Shown: positions 56,871 to 64,000 of the stretch, one piece after another
Layout: each line of letters starts with the position of its first letter
How positions within the stretch are numbered: position 1 is the first letter of the stretch
Assembly: GCA_012845835.1 (NCBI GenBank)
Contig: JABAKD010000022.1
Location: 10,744,718-10,808,717, forward strand
DNA from: Undaria pinnatifida
Taxonomy: Eukaryota > Sar > Phaeophyceae > Laminariales > Alariaceae
Reading direction: 5' to 3'
Length of the DNA: 64,000 nucleotides
Position numbers and translations under genes: made by a program
Notes under the pieces: generated by a model
What the model was told of the DNA's origin: nothing
The model's database searches: none
What the model saw: only the letters and a program-made list of their open reading frames with translations

Positions 56871-57293
56871 TGTGAGGAAGTAGACTAAAAATGTTGAACA
56901 ACAAATGCTACTCGAGTTATTTCCTTCTAAACTCGTTTTTCCACCACATTCTCCCCCACTAAACCTGACATATTTCCCAGATTATGTCAGGAACCCCGAT
57001 GAGGTACCCAGTATCCAATGCGACTTTTTCGGTATTGGAGTGACTTGCAATGATCCTCTACATTGCTCTCATCGTTGTTTTTCAAGTGGTAGAGTTTTAC
57101 AGGTTCTTGAACGTGAGAAAATCCCTTTTTTTTTTCTTTTTTTTCTGGGAAAGACGGTGAGAATCGAACCAGCGACCTCACTGTTCATAATCTCACGTCC
57201 TGCCGTCGACGCCATTGTGAGGAAGTAGACTAAAAATGTTGAACAACAAATGCTACTCGAGTTATTTCCTTCTAAACTCGTTTTTCCACCACA
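56871..57293 (-). mobile_element. TRIM: miniature LTR retroelement (423 bp) with tRNA-like interior
   Basis: Two 78-bp LTRs (56,871-56,948 and 57,216-57,293) appear identical, read TGTGGTGG...CTCACA on the minus strand, and are flanked by CCAC on both sides (56,867-56,870 and 57,294-57,297). Just inside the 5' LTR (one-base spacer) is TGGCGTCGACGGCAGGA, a primer-binding site complementary to a tRNA 3' end (its complement ends in CCA). The purine tract GTGGGGGAGAA abuts the 3' LTR. The interior contains GGTTCGATTC, a good Pol III B-box match, in a tRNA-like context. There is no reading frame, so it needs proteins in trans. The identical LTRs imply recent insertion. Confidence 0.85.
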
Positions 57294-57706
57294 CCACAGA
57301 TTGGGGTTTATACACCTTGAAGAGGCCATTTTGCATTGGGGTGGTTTGTACTTGTGGTATCCCTCAACGTGGTCCAGTTGTGCCCGCGGCTCCCTTGGCT
57401 GCAGCTGGTGCAAGTGGTGTGTCTGTGTGTATTGTGGTACCCGTGATGGCGATAGAAGGACCTCCAATCGTTGTCCATGACAACTACGTTGCTACAAGCC
57501 AGCCGGGATGCCACATTGCCCATCACGACGCAGATTGGATCATCGAATCTTCCGACTTTGACCCCGAAGATTTTGGCATCGCTCCTGAAGAAGAGGAGCA
57601 AGTGCCAGACATGATAATCGATCCCGAGACCAGGTCGCTCAGGTGCCTCTTACTTGCTGTTTGTAGGAGATTGTATGATAGCCCACAGCAGTTGGAAAAG
57701 AGGTAA
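57294..57706 (+). CDS. hypothetical open reading frame cut by the TRIM
   Basis: Downstream of the TRIM a plus-strand frame encodes a Pro/Ala/Val-rich stretch, then VVHDNYVATSQPGCHIAHHD, an acidic segment (SSDFDPEDFGIAPEEEEQ), VPDMIIDPETRSLRCLLLAV and CRRLYDSPQQLEKR before TAA. Composition is protein-like, but the family is unknown. Its natural 5' part would lie on the other side of the TRIM. Confidence 0.3.
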
Positions 57707-58081
57707 CCCAGCCAATATTTGCGCATATTTGAATGTTTTTGGATACGAGTACCTCGAACGTGCTCTACGTTTGAACGTTTGAATCCGAGTGTTCGTGTGT
57801 TTGTGTGGCGTGCTGACTCTTTCAGCAGTCGGCTTGAACTGGCAGATAACGTTGTTGCACGCTCCCATGTAACAGCCTTATGAAGCGCAGAGGGCTTTTC
57901 CGCTGCACAGGCAGGAGTGGGATGGTGCGTCACCACTAGGCAGATAAATGCGTCTTGTATAACAGAACATTACAATGTTTCCCTTCCGGGGATGGGGTTG
58001 ATTGACTTGGTACCCCGGAGGCATCGCAAGTCGAAAAGGGGGAACACGTTCCAATGACGATATGTACACGTATGAGCTACA

Positions 58082-58815
58082 AGGGCTCCTCTCCGCGGGC
58101 GGCTGATGCTGCCCGCTACGCTCGCGCAAGGAAAATTACAACTGTGAAGGGGGCAGAAAGAAGAGGCCCATTATTTAGTGCAACTAGCGATTTGATTATG
58201 CCAAGAGCTACTTGTGCGGAGATGATTGCCCTGTCTGTGCTGTGCTGTATGTTGGCGATGTCACGTTCTGATCGGCAGTAGTACGGGTGTAATTTGCGGG
58301 GGGAAAATCGCGAAGAGGACCGAGATGGAGAATAAAACCAACGACGAAAAAGCAAAAAGACGAGTACACACGTACCAACGGTACCTGGTACCTGGTACTT
58401 CGCCCAATACCTGGTGGTACTCTTTGTGGTTCTAAAGAAAGCACAGGGCTCCGCTCCGTAAGGCTGCTGACGCCGCCCGCTACGCTCGCGCGAGGAAGAA
58501 TGCGACTAACTGAAACATGTAAATAAATGGGGCAGGAAGAAGAGGCCCGTGATTATTTGGTGCGAATACCGAATTGATAATAATGCCAAGAGGTGCTTGT
58601 GCAGAGCTAATTGCCCTGCGCTGTGCTGTGTGCTTGTTGATGTCACGTTCTGAACGGCAGTGCGTGGGATATTTGCGAGGGGGGGGGGGCATGGGAACCG
58701 AGAGGGGACGACCAGCTGAAGAAAGCAAAAATACGAGTACACAAAACACGTACATAAACCTGGTATCTGTATCATACCTGGTACTACAACTACTAGTAAC
58801 TGCTGCTGTATGTTC
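58082..58815. repeat. tandem duplication, period about 362 bp
   Basis: Copies at 58,082-58,440 and 58,444-58,815 share CGCCCGCTACGCTCGCGC, AGAAGAGGCCC, GCCAAGAG.T.CTTGTGC, GATGTCACGTTCTGA.CGGCAG and the ACCTGGTA stretches. The second copy has diverged and has a G-run. Confidence 0.88.
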
Positions 58816-58879
58816 AAAAGAACGCACAGCGCCACACGACACGGCACCGCAAAACGAAGGGCAAGGCACGGCACCGCAC

Positions 58880-59220
58880 TGCGCTGCGCTGCGCTGCTGA
58901 GCTATATATAGCCGGGCTGAACAGAGCTGGGGGTGCATTGTTTGTGATCCAATAACAACGTCATATGTACAAACCCGGTGTAGTATTAATGGTACCGGTA
59001 CGTGGAATGATACTTCGAATATTACGGGCATGTACGAACTAGTAAAAAAGTACAGCGAAGCACGCAGCATGGCAAAACACGGCAAAGCACAGCGCTGCGC
59101 TTTGCTGAGCTCGTAGCGCTGCGCCGCTGTGTGCGCTGCTGAGCTGAGCTGCAGGGCATCGCAGGACACTGCACGGCGCTGCGTTGCTGGGAGCTATACC
59201 GCTGCGGTGGGGTGCTGGGC
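58880..59220. repeat. GCTGCGCTG / GAGCT-rich low-complexity region
   Basis: Two dense blocks (58,868-58,920 and 59,080-59,225) of GCGCTGC, GCACGGC and GAGCTGAGCT. No gene is present. Confidence 0.7.
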
Positions 59221-59419
59221 AGCGCGGAGCTGATGAGCCAAGCTTAAATATCAGCTGATGAAACTTCGTCAAGTACAAAACAGTTGGTGAAATCAAAGAA
59301 AAGCTAAAGCTGGACCGATCCGCAAGTAGTGCACAGGCGGTAAATTAGCGGCAAATGGTAGGAAGTTCAACTTACTAAGCAAAAAGAAAGAAAAATCGCG
59401 AAAAAGTTCAAAATCGTGT

Positions 59420-59692
59420 TGTTGTGTACCGCTGCGGTCGTATCATTGGGCATTTTATCGTGCATAGAATGGTTGGATGCATTTTATCACGGGGTTCCAT
59501 TGTCATTATTGGCGTTTCTTGTGAGCTCTCGAGATCGTGTGATACGAGCGGGAAGGGCCATGGCCGATGGCATGTCACTTCCCCGTGTGATCACGAACGA
59601 ACTATTGCATTGTGAACAAACGCACTCCGTGCCTACGAGGGGAAGTCCTCGGAGCTGATACCACCGGGCCCGCGGTCGCTCGAGTCGGTACA
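59420..59692 (+). mobile_element. 5' LTR of the Gag-protease retroelement
   Basis: Starts TGTTGTG and ends GGTACA. About 88% identical to 62,774-63,051. Shared blocks include TCGTATCATTGGGCATTTTA, GCCGATGGCATGTCACTTCC and GCCTACGAGGGGAAGT. Confidence 0.82.
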
Positions 59693-59803
59693 ATTCAATT
59701 GAATTGGGTACGTTCTGCTTACTGCGCAAAACGTCACCAATTTGCTTTTCGGAGGCCGGAAAGCACTGTTTGGCGTGCTGGTGTGGGACACCAGTCGAAA
59801 GCA

Positions 59804-60831
59804 ATGGAAGACCCAACAGCAGCAAGGGGAGCACGAGCGCAGGGCGGCGCTGACGGAGTCCATTCTGCAAGCTGGGGCAACCCGAGAGGGGGAGGCCGAG
59901 CCGGCGGCCGGCTGAAGCCGGAAATCAAGGTGACGATCGGGGAAGATAGACCGCCTAGGTTGGGTGGTGATGTTGTTACCTTCGAAGATATGCGTGAATT
60001 TCTTGTTGCCTACTCGGAGTACGAGCAGCAGATGCATATCACAAGCCAAGATGGAGGAGACCGGGTACTCGCGAGGAGGCGAGAGCTGGTAGATTCGGCG
60101 ACCCAAATGATGGTGGCTGATTAGTTCCACGATGGCAAGCCCTGGGGGTCGACCTCTCCGAGGAAGAGCTAATGCAAGAGCTCAAAACGTTTGCTGGCGT
60201 TGATACGCAGCAGACGAGTGACGAGGATTTTTGCCGCCAGATATTCCGTGTGCTGAAGATGGATGCGAGTAGCAGGGTGTTCATGCCAAAACGTGCCCTG
60301 CGGGAATACCTTGCTGACAGCGGGCTCACGGAGGTGGTGAGGCCCGACGGTCGGCAGTACACGCTAAAGCATGGCAAGGTGCTGGTTGAGGCAATAGCGG
60401 CGGGAATCGAGCCACTCGAGTTCCGCCGCAAGGTGGAAAAAAAGATGCGTTTCGACCTCGTAACGCATGACCCTGACGCGTTGTTTAGCATTATTGCCAA
60501 GCAGCAACGAGACCAAGCTGTAATTGAGGCCAATCATGCTGAACGTCGGCATACAGCTAAACGGCGTGATGGCAGGTCTGTGGCTGCTGCGGGGACTAAG
60601 CCGCAGGGAAGTGCTGCTGACGAGCACGACTCACGCGAGAATGCCAAGGCTGCTGGTGTGAAAGAGCGGAATCGTCGGTACGACAACAACGAGTGTTGCG
60701 TATGTGGCGAGCAGGGACACAAGCAGTGGGGCTGCCCCCAAAGCCAGCAGGGTAAGGCGGGGAAAGGCGCCCATGGCCAGAGCCATGGCCAGACCCTTAT
60801 ACAGCAGCAGTCCACAAGCGGCCCCGCTTAG
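59804..60831 (+). pseudogene. Gag-like protein with C-terminal zinc knuckle, frame broken once
   Basis: Part 1 (59,804-60,124) starts MEDPTAARGARAQGG and has VTFEDMREFLVAYSEYEQQM. It stops at TAG 60,122. Part 2, one frame over (from about 60,121), has LSEEELMQELKTF, then helical capsid-like sequence (DEDFCRQIFRVLKMDASSRV, LVEAIAAGIEPLEFRRKVEK) and a CCHC knuckle CVCGEQGHKQWGC (C-x2-C-x4-H-x4-C) near 60,695-60,735. It ends at TAG 60,829. The frame change at 60,118-60,124 has a stop in each frame, so it is probably a mutation. The CCHC box and neighbouring protease identify it as Gag. Confidence 0.8.
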
Positions 60832-62239
60832 CATACCCGGGCCAAGACAACCGGGATGGCCCCTGCGTCTGGCACCCCTCAAAGCTAGTGCGTACGAGAC
60901 CGCCTCAAAGGCGGTGGTTACGGAGACCGAACTTGCTGCGCCTGAACCATCTACGCAGAATGACGACGACTACGTGTACATTCGCGTGCCGTGGGAAAGG
61001 ATGGCGCCTGCGGACTATGGGCTCACCGAGACGGTGCAGCACCAGGTGTCCCAGAGCGCTGGGCCACAGAGTGCAGCGCCAGTTCTTCCCTCCGTTCCGG
61101 TGCAGCTGCCGGCACCCGCGTCGCAGCAGTCGTGTGGTGATTCCGTCACCATTTCGTACGCGCGTGTCTCGGTCTTACAGCCGGGCGGAACTGGCAATAC
61201 GAGCGTGGATGCGGTGGAGATCGAGTCGCGCTTGGGGGCCCTGACGCAGCATGTCGCAGGGCGTCTCGTGGTTCCCGGTGCTTCCGCGGCTGCTGAGGTT
61301 AAGGTGCTGATTGATTCTGGTTCAGGCGTTACGGCTATATCGGAGGAGCTGGTACAGGCCCTGCGGGGACAGCCGGGGATGACGCAAATCGCGTTATCGC
61401 AGGCGTTTGTTGGGCATGCGTGTGTGGTGACGTCGTTGGGCCAGGAGTGTGATATTGAGACGCAATCGTGTCCACTCCACTTAACGATCGATACACCATG
61501 GGGACCAGTCCGATTTACCATGCCGTTGGCCGTGCTCCCTGGGGGAGGCGATGTGGTTATCATCGGGCAGAAGACGCTGAGGGAGAAACTTGGCATCGAC
61601 GTCATGGCGCAGCGCAAGGCCTCCGTGCTGAAGGCACAAGGGCGTCGAGATGGCGCAGGGAAAGAGCTTACAGCTCGTTCTGTAGGCGAGCCCAACGATG
61701 GTGCTGTGCTGCGAACGGCGATGGCTCTCACAGCATTCGTGCCGGGCGGTGATGCGCCAGGCGACGTGGACGATGAGGTCGCACTGACGCCGCCCTCTCA
61801 ACGACTCATGATATTCCAGGATTCCGAGGTGGAAATGCGGGATCGTGTGGGCGTGTTAAAGACGGCTGTCGATAACGCTGTTGACCATGGCTCCCTGCCG
61901 GAATGTGCCAAGATGCTGCGAGATATCGTTTTTCGCACACACCTTGACGTGTTATTTCGGGCGTTGTTGGGTGACCCACATGCACGCAAGAAGCCTGGGG
62001 CGGTCCGGTTTCATTCAGGGGCAAGGGTGGTGCGGGCGAAGCCCCCACCTGAACGTAATCGCCTGCGGTGGAGTGCGGCAGAGTCGTGTCCCGACTGCCG
62101 CTCGGTAGTGACGACGAGTTTATCGTCAAGGTGGCCTGGGAAAGGCCGGAGGAGGCGGAGAGCACCTGAGAGCCGGTGTCGCGCGTGTTTGATGGCGCGA
62201 CGGCCATGCTGCAAACAAAGTTCAAGGCGCTGCTGCTGA
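60704..62239 (+). CDS. retropepsin-like aspartic protease polyprotein, truncated before RT
   Basis: A 511-codon frame overlaps the Gag end by ~128 bp in the +1 frame. After a Pro/Ala/Gln-rich linker comes the protease: active site VLIDSGSGVTAISEELVQAL (D-S-G), a middle QAFVGHACVVTSLG, PLHLTIDTPWGPVRF and the closing GGDVVIIGQKTLREKLGIDV. Residues around 420-455 (LFRALLGDPHARKKPGAVRF) resemble the stretch preceding reverse transcriptase in Ty3/Gypsy-type Pol. From about 62,050 the frame turns Arg/Cys-rich and stops at 62,239. The first ATG is nominal; expression likely depends on frameshifting from Gag. Confidence 0.82.
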   Translation: MASRDTSSGAAPKASRVRRGKAPMARAMARPLYSSSPQAAPLSIPGPRQPGWPLRLAPLKASAYETASKAVVTETELAAPEPSTQNDDDYVYIRVPWERMAPADYGLTETVQHQVSQSAGPQSAAPVLPSVPVQLPAPASQQSCGDSVTISYARVSVLQPGGTGNTSVDAVEIESRLGALTQHVAGRLVVPGASAAAEVKVLIDSGSGVTAISEELVQALRGQPGMTQIALSQAFVGHACVVTSLGQECDIETQSCPLHLTIDTPWGPVRFTMPLAVLPGGGDVVIIGQKTLREKLGIDVMAQRKASVLKAQGRRDGAGKELTARSVGEPNDGAVLRTAMALTAFVPGGDAPGDVDDEVALTPPSQRLMIFQDSEVEMRDRVGVLKTAVDNAVDHGSLPECAKMLRDIVFRTHLDVLFRALLGDPHARKKPGAVRFHSGARVVRAKPPPERNRLRWSAAESCPDCRSVVTTSLSSRWPGKGRRRRRAPESRCRACLMARRPCCKQSSRRCC

Positions 62240-62773
62240 AGATGGATCAGAAGCGGGGACTCGTACAGCGGTATGGGCTGCGTTTCTATCATACTGTGGT
62301 TTCGGGCGGATCCCGAATTTTGAATTGCTGATTTTCGGTTTGATCGAAATGTTTTTTTTTTCTGACTTGGAATTTCTGCGCCGGGCGCTGATAGCACCTG
62401 ACGCAGCCACAGCTGGCGGTTCATTGCCGAGGCTGTGTGTGGACAGAGCATGTCCGGGGTTGATGCTTCCGTTTTACGGGTGACTGTTGTACTGAACTAC
62501 ACAATTCATGTGTGGTCTGGGTTTCGGCAAGTTGCATGCGCAATTGGAGGTGTGACGCGTGGTGCGTGGTTTGCTTGAAATTCATTGGTCATGAAGCGGC
62601 TGCTGAACAACCGTTGTTCACGGCCAGTAAACGTGGTAGATCTTAGGTCGTGGTGAAACTGACCACGATTTGTTGGATTTGACCATTGCCCAACGTGCGG
62701 ACAGCTATGTTTATCAACGCCACTCAGTCTGCGCCAACTTGTGGTTAGTAGCCCGAGATGGGCTTTTGGAGGG

Positions 62774-63051
62774 TGTTGTACTGCTGTGGTCGTATCATTG
62801 GGCATTTTATCGTGCATAGAATGGTTAGATGCATTTTATCAGGGAGTTTCATTGTCATTATTGACGTTTCTTGTGAGCTCTTGAGATCTTGTGATACGAA
62901 CGGGAAGGTCCATAGCCGATGGCATGTCACTTCCCGGTGCGATGACAAACGAACTATTGCATTGTGGACAAACGCACTTCGAGCCTACGAGGGGAAGTGG
63001 GAAGTCCTCGGAGCTGATACCACCGGGTCCGCGGTCGCGCGAGTCGGTACA
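62774..63051 (+). mobile_element. 3' LTR of the Gag-protease retroelement
   Basis: Matches 59,420-59,692 with about a dozen substitutions and a ~9-bp duplication (GGGAAGTGGGAAGTCC at 62,991-63,006). The divergence implies an old insertion. Confidence 0.82.
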
Positions 63052-63289
63052 GTTGGCATAAAAACCAAATTTGCCGGAAGCAGCTAAAAAGTCAAGAAAA
63101 AACTGGCAAAACGAGCAGAAACAAAAATAATAAGGCCAAGCAACAAACCAAAGAAAGCTGGACCGTTCCGCAAGTAGTGCACGGAGTCGGTGTCGAAGTG
63201 GGACCCCCGGGAATGCCATGGAGGTGCCAACCGAGCACTTTCAGCCAAAAGATCTAAATAAGTCTATGTACACCGGTGCACAATAGTAC

Positions 63290-63970
63290 TGCTTCTGCTG
63301 CTGCTGTATGCTTCGTACACCTGGTATGAGGTCCGACGATATGTGTTTGACTGCTAGCTGTTACATTGGGCGTGTTAATGTTGTCGTGGTTCAAACTCCT
63401 GCTGCTGTGCACCAAACACACACATACACTCTGACTGCGGCACAAAGGCGAGAGCTTGGAGCACTGCTGTCGTCGTATCGCTGCTGCTGTGTCCTGCTCC
63501 TGCTGTACTGCTCTTTGTTAATGTGCGGCTGCGAGGCTAAGCGGCTAAGCGGTTGCTCTAGCAAAAAAAACACCGCTCTTCTCTTTCGTCTTGTGTACCT
63601 ATGACACCACACACTCCACGTACAGAACCGCACATCCATTTATCATGCAGAAGCACCGTCCGCTGCTGTATGCTGTTGTATGCCTGGTGTGAGGTCAAGA
63701 CGATGTGTGTTTAACTACTGTTGCATTGGACGTGTTAGTGTAACATTATCGTGGTTCGATCTCCTGCTGCTGTGCACCAGCCACACACATGCCCGTGACT
63801 ACTGGCACAAAGGCGAGAGCTTGGAATTCTGCTGCCGTTATATCGCTGCTGTTGTGTGCCAGGTACTGATTTTGTGGCTGCGAGGCTGAGCAGCTGTTTT
63901 GGAAAAAAAATACACCGCTCTTCTTGATCGTCACTGCCACACACATATGTACACAGACACGAAAAAGCAC
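63290..63970. repeat. tandem duplication, period about 365 bp
   Basis: Copies at 63,290-63,600 and 63,655-63,970 share TGTATGC..., TGGTGTGAGGTC / TGGTATGAGGTCC, CGTGTTA.TGT, CTCCTGCTGCTGTGCACCA, GGCACAAAGGCGAGAGCTTG and GCGAGGCT(A/G)AGC. Both are rich in CTG/GCT. No gene was recognised; the window ends just after it. Confidence 0.88.
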
Positions 63971-64000
63971 CGTCCGTGGCTATCGCTAACGAGCGCTGCT

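Larger units (their letters stand above)
59420..63051 (+). mobile_element. LTR retrotransposon with Gag and protease only (3.6 kb)
   Basis: Direct repeats TGTTGT...GGTACA flank a coding interior with Gag (zinc knuckle) and a retropepsin-type protease. A purine-containing tract (GGGCTTTTGGAGGG) lies against the 3' LTR. Reverse transcriptase, RNase H and integrase are not visible; after the protease the frame becomes degenerate near 62,050 and then ends. No target duplication is evident. It is a deletion derivative or a non-autonomous lineage. Confidence 0.8.

Noticed and set aside
57125-57216. Functional tRNA gene around GAATCGAACC
   Set aside because: The T-arm is mispaired and no acceptable acceptor or anticodon arm can be drawn. 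It is treated as a tRNA-like part of the TRIM instead.

Overview
The window looks like nuclear DNA of a multicellular or otherwise intron-rich photosynthetic stramenopile, most plausibly a brown alga. This is inferred from protein character, large GT-AG introns, sparse genes and dense transposon remnants; no marker gene fixes the species. Only two conserved genes could be reconstructed with confidence, both on the minus strand and both assembled from small exons whose splice phases agree at every junction.

Gene 1 (34,267 down to 10,763) joins a cyclic-nucleotide-binding-type domain (exons at 34.2, 29.5, 26.1 and 25.7 kb) to a complete D-lactate/2-hydroxyacid dehydrogenase (12 exons, 22,082 to 10,763). 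Gene 2 (56,675 down to 42,947) is PDCD5/TFAR19 with four exons. Its 11.8-kb first intron holds a decayed Helitron with an OTU protease domain (45.3-50.2 kb), several tandem repeats and a possible nested gene with a large palindrome in its coding sequence (53.7-54.3 kb).

The rest is mostly repeats. 0-10.7 kb: a left-edge exon, a 10-bp-based satellite that reverses orientation twice (1.9-3.2 kb), MITE copies and diverged tandem repeats. 22-42 kb: MITEs, nested repeats, a dispersed family that forms a fold-back (39.5-40.4 kb), a LINE-like remnant split by a solo LTR (40.5-41.7 kb), and miniature LTR elements. 56.9-57.3 kb: a 423-bp miniature LTR element with a primer-binding site and a tRNA-like internal segment. 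58-64 kb: long tandem duplications around a 3.6-kb LTR retrotransposon that encodes Gag and protease but no visible reverse transcriptase or integrase.

A recurring pattern is that minisatellites beside exons are built from tandem copies of the exon end plus its 5' splice site (25.5-25.7, 29.3-29.5 and 52.6-53.7 kb). The most notable protein-level item is the fusion of a cNMP-type domain to D-LDH.
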